Shown one piece after another: positions 17,715 to 27,000 of a stretch of 38,486 bases of DNA. Each line of letters starts with the position of its first letter. Within the stretch, counting starts at the first letter, position 1. A program made the translations under genes and the position numbers. The notes under the pieces are model-generated. The model had not been told where the DNA came from, ran no database searches, and saw nothing but the letters and a program-made list of their open reading frames with translations. Origin of the DNA: a virus. The stretch is taken from IMG/VR virus record IMGVR_UViG_3300028862_000060, positions 1-38,486 of that record, one strand, 5' to 3'.

Positions 17715-19070
17715 ATGATCACAGGTGCAGGTAGGGAAATTATTGCCAAGTATATGCTTGGTCACACTTCCGCATATGCAACACACATCGGACTTGGCTG
17801 TGGTGCCAGTCCAGACACGGGCTACAGAAGGTTCTTCACCGAACTGACAATCACGTCCAATCGTGCGACTATTAATCTTGGATCACACACGTTCGTGCCG
17901 GGTATGGATATCAGGGTCGTTCAGACAATCATTCCAGCAGGAACACCAGACATCAGCGGAGAATATCTTGTGTACTCAGTAACAGGATCAACTGTCACGT
18001 TCGACTTCACACACGCTAACCTCACGGCAACAGCCGTTGAAGGACTTGTGTCCCAGATCGTAGGAAACATCTATGCTTCCAATCCAGCAATGACATTTGA
18101 GACCAAGCGCCTCCCAATCGTATCCAGAGGATTTGCCAACGAGGATCAGACCCAACTGGTATTCACCGCAGAGATTCCGTCCAATGAACGACTCGTAATC
18201 TCCGAAGCTTCGCTATGGACAGCAGCATCAGACCCCAATGCTCTTGGCAGCCAAAGCCGTTTGCTATTCGGCATGTCTCCCGAAGAGGGATGGGTGGTGC
18301 ATAGCTCCACAGGAATGTCCTCTGTAGAAACGGTATCCGCTTTGTCGGAAGGAACCCTGTCAATTGATAAGGCCATTATCGATCCTATCTTTGCCGTAGA
18401 GACAAACAACTCATTGTTCCAGTCCCTGCCACGCCAGAATCAATATGAGGGCGGTAGGCTAGGAAAGACTTCAATCGGTATGCGTGGAGATACAGCTACA
18501 ATCACAAGGGTGGGAAATTATGGTTCTGCCAACGCAGGATCATCCCATATCCACATTGACACAAGAGCCATGGACTTCTCTGCCAACTCCACAGGAGACG
18601 AGCTACGTCTTGCTCTGTCAGTGTCTACCGCACCTAGCGACAGTATTACCGTAGCTCCCCAGAACGTTAAGCTTCTCGTTGAGTTCCTTTACTCCGAGTC
18701 TGATTCCAGCGGGTATGCAAAGCTGTATACAGAAATCCCAGACACAGAGCTAGGTGGCAACAGATATAAGGTTGTCTCCGTTCCCCTATCCAACCTAGCA
18801 TATTCGTCCAACTTCTCATGGTCCAACGTAAGGACCGTAAAGATTTCCGTGCAGGTTGAGCCAACCGTGATTTCAGGACTGCTCGCAGAAGACTACTTCG
18901 TATTCTTGGACGGCATGAGGTTCGAGAACTTGTCCAGTAACAATCCTCTCTATGGAATGACTGGTTATAGTATCGTGCGTAACGGTTCTCTTGCTCCACC
19001 AATGCCAATCGTAAGCGATGAGGGTGAGCCGGGATACATTGAGTTCCGTCTTAATGTCGAGGTTCTTTAA
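17715..19070 (+). CDS. Minor tail protein with a probable C-terminal ligand-binding domain
   Basis: The 451-aa protein starts directly after the previous stop (TGAATG), with GGAGG just upstream inside the preceding gene. The N-terminus (MITGAGREIIAKYMLGHTSAYATHIGLGCGA) resembles the start of many phage baseplate-associated proteins. The middle is beta-rich. Residues about 260-420 (IHIDTRAMDFSANSTGDELR, then VKLLVEFLYSESDSS and YFVFLDGMRFEN) look like a carbohydrate-binding jelly roll of the kind seen in tail fibres. It probably contributes to host-surface binding together with the giant hub protein. No enzyme motif is visible. Confidence 0.75.
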   Translation: MITGAGREIIAKYMLGHTSAYATHIGLGCGASPDTGYRRFFTELTITSNRATINLGSHTFVPGMDIRVVQTIIPAGTPDISGEYLVYSVTGSTVTFDFTHANLTATAVEGLVSQIVGNIYASNPAMTFETKRLPIVSRGFANEDQTQLVFTAEIPSNERLVISEASLWTAASDPNALGSQSRLLFGMSPEEGWVVHSSTGMSSVETVSALSEGTLSIDKAIIDPIFAVETNNSLFQSLPRQNQYEGGRLGKTSIGMRGDTATITRVGNYGSANAGSSHIHIDTRAMDFSANSTGDELRLALSVSTAPSDSITVAPQNVKLLVEFLYSESDSSGYAKLYTEIPDTELGGNRYKVVSVPLSNLAYSSNFSWSNVRTVKISVQVEPTVISGLLAEDYFVFLDGMRFENLSSNNPLYGMTGYSIVRNGSLAPPMPIVSDEGEPGYIEFRLNVEVL

Positions 19071-19621
19071 TGCCAAGGATTGTAGTCAAGCAAGCTGATC
19101 TTCCAGCAGCTACTCTAGACGGAGCACTTGTTGTTAGATTCAAGATTGTATCCAACAGCCGTAACTCCATGTCGGAATGGTCTCCTGCGTTCCACATCTA
19201 TCCACCCGTGTATGATCCAGAAGACTATGATGGAAACAGCTTCTACGATCAGGGTGAGGTTTCATCCATGTCTATCGTGTCTGCTAGAGTAGCTGATGAT
19301 CCCGTACGTTGGAACATCGCTCTCAACTGGCAAGACAGCTACGGACTCCCCCAGTATGACCTCTACGTGAGATGGTACTTCGGAGCAACAGTAACAGACT
19401 GGACTTTCATGGACTCCCTCGCAACCAAGTCGTATGCGTTCGACTCTCCGATGGTGTATGATGTGACTGGCTTGATCCAGACGGTACCGACAGCGGTAGA
19501 CATCGCAGTAACAAGATCAACTTACATCAAGCGCTACGTCTTGCCTGAGCTACCTCTTACCAAGACGCCACTGACAGTTTTCAACACTGTTGGTCACGAA
19601 CACGATCTGACAATGGTATAA
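19070..19621 (+). CDS. Minor tail protein, beta-rich
   Basis: The 183-aa product starts at ATG 19070, sharing one base with the preceding TAA (TAATG). It is a beta-strand protein with fibronectin-III-like spacing (LDGALVVRFKIVSNSRNSMSEWSPAFHIYPP, then RWNIALNWQDSYGLPQYDLYVRW). It belongs to the tail operon and is its last tightly coupled member before a new promoter. Probable fibre or baseplate component; the domain suggestion is a visual impression only. Confidence 0.75.
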   Translation: MPRIVVKQADLPAATLDGALVVRFKIVSNSRNSMSEWSPAFHIYPPVYDPEDYDGNSFYDQGEVSSMSIVSARVADDPVRWNIALNWQDSYGLPQYDLYVRWYFGATVTDWTFMDSLATKSYAFDSPMVYDVTGLIQTVPTAVDIAVTRSTYIKRYVLPELPLTKTPLTVFNTVGHEHDLTMV

Positions 19622-19622
19622 T
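19614..19622 (+). promoter_or_regulatory. Extended -10 promoter giving a leaderless mRNA
   Basis: TGG-TATAAT at 19614-19622 is a perfect extended -10 element. The expected start site, 7 bases after the hexamer, is base 19629, the A of the ATG of the next gene. No ribosome binding site lies between. Confidence 0.6.
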
Positions 19623-19628
19623 TAGACT

Positions 19629-20087
19629 ATGGCTAAGGTAAGAACTATCTCACAGGGAACCCCGATTTCATCGGAGGTTTTGCAGGAGCACGCCGCTGCA
19701 ATCAACGAAATGCACGAACAGATTTTCAGTCAAGCAGCAGGCGTCACGGTTGTCACCAAGGGAATCAAGCAGACTCCCGTACGTGTGACTCAGGGACAGT
19801 TCTACGGCGAGACGGTTGCTGTTCTCACAAACTCCAAGGTATCAACGGCTACTCCCGAGAAGTGGAGTGTGTTGTTCAACCCTGTCTTCGCGTCTGGTAC
19901 AATCCCAGCAGTAACGGCAACTCTGATGATTCCTCAGGATGCAGCAAGTCCAGCGGCAGCACAGGAAGCCAATGTTATCATTACCTCCGTATCGGCTACA
20001 GGAGCATCAGGTACAATCAACTTCCCAAAGGAAGGTGAGAACGTCACCTTGCTCGTATCCGTTATTGCAATCGGAGCAGCAGGATGA
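19629..20087 (+). CDS. Small beta-rich tail or decoration protein, probably leaderless
   Basis: The 152-aa protein begins MAKVRTISQGTPISSEVLQEH. It has a short helical N-terminus (SSEVLQEHAAAINEMHEQIFSQ) followed by Val/Thr/Ala-rich beta strands, like small trimeric fibre or decoration proteins. There is no Shine-Dalgarno sequence. Instead a perfect extended -10 lies 7 bases before the ATG, so the message is probably leaderless, which is common and efficient in actinobacteria. Its own promoter suggests separate or higher expression than the preceding tail genes. The function is unknown. Confidence 0.75.
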   Translation: MAKVRTISQGTPISSEVLQEHAAAINEMHEQIFSQAAGVTVVTKGIKQTPVRVTQGQFYGETVAVLTNSKVSTATPEKWSVLFNPVFASGTIPAVTATLMIPQDAASPAAAQEANVIITSVSATGASGTINFPKEGENVTLLVSVIAIGAAG

Positions 20088-20584
20088 CCGCCTATCTTTA
20101 CAAGAAGCGCAAGGTGTATTTTCTTGGCGACGATCTTGTATCGGTTGAAGTAAAGGTTCCAACGCAGGGAATTGTAAAGATCAAGAATTGGTCGAAGGAC
20201 AAGTTCATGTTTATGTCAATTCCTGAATTTAAGCGTGTTCGTAAGAAGGCATTCACCAGAACAGAGGCTGGGGAACTCTTGAATTACTCAAGGGAATCCT
20301 TGGGCAATTTGACCCGCAAGGGATTATTGCCTCGCCCAATTCCAAGGATGCCAGTTAATGAAGACCCAAATGGGATTTGTACATATTACAAAGAAGAGAC
20401 CATCTATACAATGCGTGAAATCTTGGCAGGAATTCACAGGGGTAGACCTCGCAAGGATGGACTCAAAATCAACAACCAAGTGCCCACAGAGTCAGAGCTA
20501 TCGGCAAAATTGAACAAGGCATATGTAGTTTATTTGAAGACAGAAGACGGCACGTTCGTGCCTACTTTCCCCGAAACGATTTGA
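20084..20584 (+). CDS. MerR-like helix-turn-helix DNA-binding protein
   Basis: The 166-aa protein starts at ATG 20084, overlapping the previous stop as ATGA. Residues about 57-88 (FTRTEAGELLNYSRESLGNL, then TRKGLLPRP) form a winged-helix motif of the MerR/excisionase type, where the phrase KGLLPRP matches the wing. The N-terminal 50 residues look like a small beta domain. No effector-binding domain or cysteine set is present. The end of the gene contains the first copy of a 19-bp palindromic repeat; the second copy lies just behind a promoter 70 bases on. The simplest reading is a regulator of the replication operon that follows. Co-transcription with tail genes would allow feedback from late to early genes. 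Confidence 0.8.
   Translation: MTAYLYKKRKVYFLGDDLVSVEVKVPTQGIVKIKNWSKDKFMFMSIPEFKRVRKKAFTRTEAGELLNYSRESLGNLTRKGLLPRPIPRMPVNEDPNGICTYYKEETIYTMREILAGIHRGRPRKDGLKINNQVPTESELSAKLNKAYVVYLKTEDGTFVPTFPETI
20548..20566 (+). repeat. Copy 1 of a 19-bp palindromic repeat (putative operator)
   Basis: CGGCACGTTCGTGCCTACT, containing the inverted repeat GGCACG-TT-CGTGCC. It lies inside the last codons of the MerR-like gene, about 50-68 bases before the predicted transcription start. The second copy is identical over all 19 bases. Confidence 0.8.
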
Positions 20585-20609
20585 CACAGGGCACTTTTGG
20601 TGCTATATT
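20581..20609 (+). promoter_or_regulatory. Consensus promoter of the replication operon
   Basis: TTGACA (20581-20586), a 17-base spacer and TATATT (20604-20609). The expected start is near 20616. The -35 begins in the codon before the stop of the MerR-like gene, and the promoter is bracketed by two copies of a palindromic repeat. Confidence 0.85.
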
Positions 20610-20618
20610 ATGATGCAG

Positions 20619-20637
20619 CGGCACGTTCGTGCCTACT
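20619..20637 (+). repeat. Copy 2 of the 19-bp palindromic repeat (putative operator or leader hairpin)
   Basis: An exact copy of 20548-20566, placed 71 bases downstream of copy 1 and just after the expected transcription start, ahead of the ribosome binding site AGAAAGG. A protein bound here would block promoter escape. In RNA the GGCACG/CGTGCC stem could also form a small hairpin. Confidence 0.8.
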
Positions 20638-20651
20638 AGAAAGGTATGCTT

Positions 20652-20888
20652 ATGAAGGTAACATGGAGAGTTGGTACCACGATCAACATTGGTGATTTCA
20701 GCAATGTCAAGTACGAGGTAGAAATCTCAGACGACTCCCGCGAAGGTGAGTCGAAGGAAGCAGCAAGCACGCGAGTTGCGAAGTTTGCCGAGGATCAGCT
20801 AGACGAGAAGATCACTGAAACAAAGGAAGACCTCTCGAATGCGATCAAGGAAACTACTGATATGGCAAAGCGCCTCTCAGGCAAGTAA
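20652..20888 (+). CDS. Small acidic helical protein of unknown function
   Basis: About 78 aa starting MKVTWRVGTTINIGDFSNVKYEV. I prefer ATG 20652 to ATG 20646 because AGAAAGG (20638-20644) is 7 bases from the former and only 1 base from the latter. A short N-terminal beta part is followed by a highly charged helix (EAASTRVAKFAEDQLDEKI, then TETKEDLSNAIKETTDMAKR). It is the first gene behind the operator-flanked promoter. The stop shares one base with the next start (TAATG). I do not recognise it. Position at the head of the replication operon suggests an early regulatory or accessory protein. Confidence 0.75.
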   Translation: MKVTWRVGTTINIGDFSNVKYEVEISDDSREGESKEAASTRVAKFAEDQLDEKITETKEDLSNAIKETTDMAKRLSGK

Positions 20889-21202
20889 TGGCAGCTACGA
20901 ACAAAGACAAGTACGCGGTCATCTCAAAGTTTGAGAACCTAACTAAGTCCCACGGCTTTGTTCGTCCTCCTCTCAATAAGTATGCCGAACAATGGGCGGC
21001 AGATGCGTTAATTCAATCATTCGGTTTGAACCGCATTTACGAGATGATGGACTATTACTTCTCAATCCAAACCAATCCACAATGGAAGAACTTTGCCTTC
21101 AAGGCTACTGATATCCATATGGCGATGCTCATGAAGCAGCAAGACGACGAGTTTCGCAAAGCGCAGCGAGCCAAAATGAAGGAGCTACTAGATGAATCTT
21201 GA
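20888..21202 (+). CDS. Hypothetical protein adjacent to the helicase; possible helicase accessory factor
   Basis: The 104-aa, mainly helical protein (YAEQWAADALIQSFGLNRIY, then MLMKQQDDEFRKAQRAKMKELLDES) starts at a TAATG junction and overlaps the helicase start by 11 bases. Small helical proteins just upstream of phage DnaB-type helicases are often loaders or replisome organisers. Nothing in the sequence proves this, and there is no ATPase motif as in DnaC-type loaders. Confidence 0.7.
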   Translation: MAATNKDKYAVISKFENLTKSHGFVRPPLNKYAEQWAADALIQSFGLNRIYEMMDYYFSIQTNPQWKNFAFKATDIHMAMLMKQQDDEFRKAQRAKMKELLDES

Positions 21203-22409
21203 AGCTAGAACGCTTTCCGCAGTATTGAATGACAAGCAAATGCACGTCCTCATGCAGGCAAATGTTTCTTCGCTACTCAAGACGCACACCGATATCTGGG
21301 ACTTCATCAGGAACTACTACGACCAGAACCAGAGCGTTCCGGCTGTAGGCTTGGTGAAGGAAAGATATCCCAGTTTTGAATACACGACAGATACAGGAGC
21401 GACCAAGTATCATCTTGACGAACTCCGCAACGAATTCCTGAACGACTCTGTTCGCTCAACGCTGCGTAAGGCAGCAGAACAGGTACAGGACGGTAAGGCT
21501 GGTGACGCCCTGACAACTATGACAGTGGCAGCATCGGAGATTACCCGTGCAACGTCTACAGTACGTGACCTAGACGCTACCAACATCGACAGCGCCCTAG
21601 CCCATTTCAAGCAAGTACGTGACTTGCGTGACAGTGGTTCCTACGGCATCACGACAGGTCTCAAGGGTTTCGACGCTTGCCTGCCGTCCGGTATCACACC
21701 GGGACAGTTCGGTGTATTCCTTGCCTACCCATCCATCGGTAAGTCTTGGATGATGCAGTACTTCGCGGTACAGGCATGGAAGAATGGCAAGACTCCTCTC
21801 ATCATTAGTCTGGAAATGACTGAGGCTGAGGTAAGGACAAGGCTCTTCACAATCCAAGGCGAAGGCGTATGGTCTCACCGTAAGCTTTCTGGCGGATATG
21901 TCGAGCCAGAAGATTTCACACTTTGGGCTGGCAAGAAGTTTGATGGACGCCCTCCTATTCACATCGTCTCAACGGACGGCATGGATGGAACGGTTAAGCC
22001 ATCAACAGTCAGTGCAAAGATTGACCAGTATCGACCTGACATTGTGTTCATCGACTACTTGAACCTTATGGACCCCAACGCAAAGGTTGAGGGGGAAACC
22101 CAGAAGATGAAGGCATTGTCGAGGGAACTCAAGCAGCTTGCTCTCAACAAGAACATTGCCATTGTGGCTATCTCGTCTGCAACACCTGACGACGCTACTG
22201 ACATGAACTCTGTTCCTCAGCTTGGTCAAGTTGCATGGTCGAAGCAGATCGCGTATGATGCTGACTGGCTGATCGCATTCGGTAGGCAGCCCGGTGACAA
22301 CATCATGGAATGTGTATTCCGTAAGAACCGCAATGGATTCTTGGGAGAGTTCCTGTTGGTTGTTGACTTTGACAAGGGCATGTTTATCTACAAGGAATAT
22401 GGTGATTGA
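21192..22409 (+). CDS. dnaB: DnaB-type replicative DNA helicase
   Basis: A 405-aa RecA-fold helicase that unwinds the fork as a hexamer on the lagging-strand template. The Walker A motif is AYPSIGKS at residues 178-185, with Ala instead of the first Gly. Next comes LIISLEMTEAEVRTRLF, typical of DnaB motif H1a, and Walker B is DIVFIDYLNLM around Asp288. KMKALSRELKQLALNKNIAIVAISS is the conserved H3 region. The C-terminal RKNRNGFLGEF is the arginine-finger/H4 type end. The N-terminal 140 residues are the helical primase-interaction domain. GGAG at 21181-21184 serves ATG 21192. It is followed immediately by the primase. Confidence 0.93.
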   Translation: MNLEARTLSAVLNDKQMHVLMQANVSSLLKTHTDIWDFIRNYYDQNQSVPAVGLVKERYPSFEYTTDTGATKYHLDELRNEFLNDSVRSTLRKAAEQVQDGKAGDALTTMTVAASEITRATSTVRDLDATNIDSALAHFKQVRDLRDSGSYGITTGLKGFDACLPSGITPGQFGVFLAYPSIGKSWMMQYFAVQAWKNGKTPLIISLEMTEAEVRTRLFTIQGEGVWSHRKLSGGYVEPEDFTLWAGKKFDGRPPIHIVSTDGMDGTVKPSTVSAKIDQYRPDIVFIDYLNLMDPNAKVEGETQKMKALSRELKQLALNKNIAIVAISSATPDDATDMNSVPQLGQVAWSKQIAYDADWLIAFGRQPGDNIMECVFRKNRNGFLGEFLLVVDFDKGMFIYKEYGD

Positions 22410-23328
22410 GTACTCTGAGGGACAGGTAGAGAAGGTTCTCGAAGTTATCGGACTTGATGCTGCGGCTGAGGCTCCTAATGACGTGATCGTTTTCTGCCCT
22501 TACCACTCCAACCACCGTACTCCTGCGGCAGAGGTAAGTAAGGACACGGGAGTGTTCTACTGCTTCGCTTGCACTAAGCACGCAAGTCTGGTAGACTTGG
22601 TTCGACATGAGACTGGCATGACCTTCTTCGAAGCTCTCCGTCTCATTGACACCTACAAGTCAGAGACCAGCATCGTTGAATCGATCAGGTCGAAACTTGA
22701 TCAGGAAAACAAGTACGAGCCATTTGATTCTGTTGTCACAGACAAGCTCACATCCGAACTGCTCACCAGCGGTAGGGCACAGAGCTATCTCGACAGTCGC
22801 GGTATCAATGGCAAGAGTATCTTGGAATACAACCTTGGCTACAGTCGCAACATGGACATGGTCATCTTCCCCTACTACGAACCTGATGGTCGATTTATCG
22901 TCGGCTTTCAGGCACGTAGTATCGAAGGCAAGGAATTCAAGAACTCAACGGGAACCAAGAAGTCCCAGACGTTGTTTGGAATCAACCTTCACAAGTGGGA
23001 CTCAGACATCTTTTTGTTCGAGTCTCCAATCGATTCCATCTTGGCTCACCAGCACGGAATCCCAGCGATTTCAACCATGGGAGCCAACCCTTCAAAGACG
23101 CAAATTACCTTGCTGACTAGCCATTATAAGTCTATCTTCGTGGTAGCTGACAATGACTCTCCCGGTAAGGCAGCAGCGTTCAAGCTTTGCGAAAAGCTAG
23201 AGGGACGTGGTATAATGGTAGTACCGCCCGAGGGTTACAAGGACATCGGTGAGATGCCGTACAGTGACATTCCTCAATGGGCCGACTATGTGAAGAATCC
23301 AGTGAATATACTATTAGGAGAAAAGTAA
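22399..23328 (+). CDS. dnaG: DnaG-type primase (CHC2 zinc finger plus Toprim)
   Basis: About 309 aa; makes RNA primers for replication. I start it at ATG 22399 (MVIEYSEGQ). GTG 22402 is an alternative with better spacing to AAGGA at 22392. The zinc-binding domain has C33-x2-H36 and C55-x2-C58 (FCPYHSNHR, VFYCFACTK). The Toprim domain shows Glu208 in FLFESPIDS and the D-x-D pair Asp251/Asp253 in VVADNDSPGKAA. It is much shorter than bacterial DnaG because it lacks the C-terminal helicase-binding domain; the overlap with the helicase gene suggests that the two act together. A promoter-like element near its 3' end may serve the next gene. Confidence 0.9.
   Translation: MVIEYSEGQVEKVLEVIGLDAAAEAPNDVIVFCPYHSNHRTPAAEVSKDTGVFYCFACTKHASLVDLVRHETGMTFFEALRLIDTYKSETSIVESIRSKLDQENKYEPFDSVVTDKLTSELLTSGRAQSYLDSRGINGKSILEYNLGYSRNMDMVIFPYYEPDGRFIVGFQARSIEGKEFKNSTGTKKSQTLFGINLHKWDSDIFLFESPIDSILAHQHGIPAISTMGANPSKTQITLLTSHYKSIFVVADNDSPGKAAAFKLCEKLEGRGIMVVPPEGYKDIGEMPYSDIPQWADYVKNPVNILLGEK
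23187..23216 (+). promoter_or_regulatory. Putative internal promoter for the ssDNA-binding protein gene
   Basis: TTGCGA (23187-23192), an 18-base spacer and an extended -10 TGG-TATAAT (hexamer 23211-23216) lie inside the primase coding sequence, about 110 bases before the next start. It could raise expression of the ssDNA-binding protein, which is needed in large amounts. Confidence 0.45.
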
Positions 23329-23997
23329 ATGGGTATTGCAAGAGGTATCAAGGCAATTCAAGAGAAGACCGCTCCACGCGAGACGGTAGATTATGTGAAG
23401 GCGAAGTGGCTTTCACTCAAGGACGGAGATGACGTTACTCTCCGTTTCGTCAATGAGCTTGACGTTAACTCCCCCAACTACGATCTTGGTCGTGGTACAG
23501 CCGCTGTAGTTGACGAGCACCAGCCACCGGGACCAGAAGGATACAAGCGTCACGCTCTGTGCTCCATGGATTCTCAGGGAAAGTGCTGGGCATGTGAGCA
23601 GGTAGAATTCGATAAGGCTTGGCGCTCCAAGCAGAAGTTCTACATCAATGTCCTCGTTGACGATGGCAAGAACGATCCCTATGTGGCTCTTTGGTCCATG
23701 GGTGTTTACCGCAACGACAAGTTCGCAATGATCAAGGATCACTTCATCGAGAATGATTCCATTTCGAACCTGACCTTCCGCCTCAAGCGTACGGGTACTG
23801 GCAAGGACAACACAACCTACCAGTTCTACCCAAAGGCTGTTGACGCAAAGCCTTTCAAGTGGCCCGCAGTAGAGCCATTTGATATCGAGGCAGTCCTTCG
23901 TGACGTGCCTTACGCTGAGCAGTCTCGCTTCTATGGATTCTCGAATTCCGTAGCACCGGAAGGCGAACTCAAGGGTTCTGCTAACGTAGAGTGGTAA
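23329..23997 (+). CDS. Putative single-stranded DNA-binding protein (gp32-like)
   Basis: The 222-aa protein starts at ATG 23329 behind AGGAGA. It has a zinc-binding set H75-x2-C78-x7-C86-x2-C89 (KRHALC, KCWACEQ) and then KQKFYINVLVDDGKND, an arrangement that recalls the zinc-containing OB-fold of T4 gp32 and the ssDNA-binding proteins of large phages. It would coat single strands at the fork and in recombination. The C-terminus is less acidic than in gp32. It lies between primase and DNA polymerase, carries its own putative promoter, and is followed by a strong terminator, consistent with a highly expressed replication protein. The family call is a judgement from motif spacing and context. 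Confidence 0.75.
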   Translation: MGIARGIKAIQEKTAPRETVDYVKAKWLSLKDGDDVTLRFVNELDVNSPNYDLGRGTAAVVDEHQPPGPEGYKRHALCSMDSQGKCWACEQVEFDKAWRSKQKFYINVLVDDGKNDPYVALWSMGVYRNDKFAMIKDHFIENDSISNLTFRLKRTGTGKDNTTYQFYPKAVDAKPFKWPAVEPFDIEAVLRDVPYAEQSRFYGFSNSVAPEGELKGSANVEW

Positions 23998-24007
23998 CAA
24001 ACTAAGT

Positions 24008-24036
24008 GGCTGGGGGCTTCGGTCCCCAGCCCTTCT
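24008..24036 (+). terminator. Rho-independent terminator with a UUCG tetraloop
   Basis: GGCTGGGGGC (24008-24017) pairs with GTCCCCAGCC (24022-24031) around TTCG: a 10-bp stem with one G-T wobble and the very stable C(UUCG)G loop. It is followed by CTTCTAACTTCT, only weakly T-rich. It separates the ssDNA-binding protein gene from the polymerase gene. Confidence 0.85.
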
Positions 24037-24057
24037 AACTTCTAAGGAAACCAAATC

Positions 24058-27000
24058 TTGATTAACTACGTACCTCTGCACGTCCACACACACTTTAGTC
24101 TTATGGATGGTGTAGCAACACCGACCGAATATGTAGAACGCGCAGTGGAGCTTGAAATGCCGGGACTTGCTGTCTCCGACCATGGCACGTTGACAGGTCA
24201 CCGTGACTTCCATCGTGCAGCGCTAGCTGGCGGTATCAAGCCAATCTTTGCAATCGAAGCTTATTTCACTGCTGACAGGACTGACAGGCGCAAGAAGGAA
24301 GAGCGCGTTGGTCCCCTTGACAAGATTTACCACCACTTGCTGATGGTTGCCAAGGATCAGGCTGGCTACGACAACTTGAACAAGATGAACGAGCTTGCAT
24401 GGACCACAGGGTTCCACTACAAGCCTCGTATGGACTACGACCTCCTAGAGCAATACCATGAGGGAATCATCATCGGTTCTGGCTGCATGGGTGGTCTGAT
24501 CAATCAGGCTATCGAGAATGGCGACTTTGCAAGGGCAAAGGAAGTCGCTTCCTACTTCAAGGAACTCAAGGGTGATGACTACTTCATCGAGGTAATGCCT
24601 CACAACGTTCCCGGTATGAATAGGAAGCTTATCGAGCTTGCTGATTCCATGGGTATTCCTACTCTAGTAACTCCTGACTGCCACCATGCAACGAAGGACC
24701 AGAAGGTAATTCAGGAAATCATGCTGATTGCCAACACGCATCCCAAGCAGGTAAAGGATACGGACTACGAGTCTTCGATTCAGATTGAAGACCCAATGAA
24801 GCGTCTGGACCACCTTTACGCTGAGGATCGTATGCTGACCTTCAATAAGTTCGACATCCATTTGCTTTCGGGTCAGGAGATGTGGGATGCAATGGGCGAT
24901 GACGCCCGCGAGGATATGTTCGACAACACCTTCAAGGTTTACGAACAGATCGGTGATTACGTTGTGCCCAAGGGTCTCGACCTTTTGCCGGTACGGTTCG
25001 ATAACCCAGATGAGGTAGTTCTGGAACGTACCATTGCTGGACTGAGGGCAAAGGGATTGTGGGACAACCACCCAGAATATCAGGCACGAATCCTTGAAGA
25101 GGAAATGCCTGTAATTTCTAGCAAGCACTTCTCCCCGTACTTCCTATTGGTTGGTAACGCAATCGACTTCTGCCACAAGAACAACATCTGGGTTGGACCC
25201 GGTCGTGGTTCTGGTGCAGGCTGTTTGATCGCTTTCGGAATGGGCATCACGAACCTTGATCCTATCAAGGACAAGCTTGAGTTCTTCCGATTCATCAACC
25301 CTGAGCGTGATGGATTCCCCGACTTCGATATCGACATTGAGGATAAGCGTCGTGCGGAGGTAAAGGCTTACTTCGCTGAGGAGTACAAGCACGTTGCGTC
25401 CATTGCGACGTTCCAAGAGTTCAGCGGCAAGAACATCATCAAGGATGTTTCCCGTGTATTCGGTATTCCTCTGGTAGAGGTCAACCGTGTCAACAAGCAG
25501 ATTGATGGCTGGGAAGACTTCTTGTTGTCCGATATCAAGAACGTAGTCGAGTTCAGGGACAATTACCCTGAGGTCATCAAGTACGGTGAACAGCTTCGCG
25601 GTAGGATCAAGGGTACGGGAGTTCACGCTTCTGGTATTGTTGCATCCAATATCCCGTTGAACCGTGTTGCACCAATCGAGATGCGCAAGATTGCAGCGAC
25701 CAAGGAAGAGCTACACATCGTAGCTGTTGACATGGACGAAGCTGCCGACATCGGATTGATCAAGCTCGACTTCCTCGGACTCAAGGCGTTGTCGGTATTG
25801 CACGATGCGGTTGATAAGATTGCGGAGCTACGCGGAATCAAACTTGATTTGGACAGGCTCAGGCTTGACGACAGGGATGTCTATAAGATGCTGTCAGATG
25901 GTCACACTCTGGGCGTGTTCCAGTGTGAGGCTGCCCCTTACACATCATTGTTGCGTAAGATCAAGGTAAAGACCTTCGAGGAGCTAGCGGCCACCAACGC
26001 CCTCGTTAGGCCCGGTGCTGCAAATACGATTGGTAAATCGTACATCGCTAGGATGCATGGCGAAGAGATGACTGAGTATCCCTGTGTGGAGCTACAGCCT
26101 TACCTCTCCGACACCTACGGTTGTGTTCTCTATCAGGAACAGGTTATGCGTACCTGCTTCACCATCGGCGGTATGTCAATGGCAGAAGCAGACAAGGTCC
26201 GTCGAATCATCGGTAAGAAGAAGGACTCGAAAGAGTTTAAGCCTTTCGAAGACAAGTTCATCAAGAATGCGACAGAGTTCGTAGGCGAAGAGACAGCTTG
26301 GAAGCTTTGGCACGACTTCGAGGCTCACGCAGGATATTCCTTCAACAAGTCACACGCTTACGCATACTCGTTGATCGGATACTGGACAGCCTACTTGAAG
26401 CTGCACTACCCATTGGAGTTCATGTGGGCAATTCTCTGCAATGAGAATGACAAGGACATTCGTACGCAGTACCTCATTGAGGCAAAGCGTCTGGGTATCC
26501 AGATCAAGCTCCCGCACGTCAATGAGTCTGGTGTCAGCTTCACGATTGAGGGTGATGCAATTCGCATCGGTCTTTCTCCTGTGAAGTTCCTGTCGGATAC
26601 TTCTGCACAGAAGTACATCGATCAGCGTCCATTCTTGTCATACAAGCAGGTTGAGGAGTTCGTAGGAACCAAGGGCAGCGGTGTGAACGTTCGTTCCTTG
26701 GGAGCATTGAATAACATCGGTGCTTGCCTGTTCGATGACAACCCAACCACAATGGCGAGGATCAAGGCGAATCTTTACGAGTTCCTTAATCTTCCTGAGA
26801 TGTCTGCTAGGGTTCCTGACCATTGGCCTGCATTCCTGTCAACTACACAGGACGTTGATGAGACTGGTGCGTACATCATTCTTGGAATCGTTACTGAGGT
26901 TGCCAAGAAGCCAACATGGGCGCGTGCTACCTTCATGGACAAGCACGGTGCTGCGTCGGTATTCTGCTCGCCAGATACAACAATCGAAAAGGGTCACGCC

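Noticed and set aside
24001-24057. Region before the polymerase as a riboswitch
   Set aside because: It is fully explained by a 10-bp UUCG hairpin terminator and a short leader with a ribosome binding site.
23413-24213. Minus-strand frame of 266 codons
   Set aside because: It lies opposite the ssDNA-binding protein, the terminator and the start of the polymerase gene. It has no ribosome binding site, and the plus-strand genes have clear motifs. It is a codon-bias shadow.
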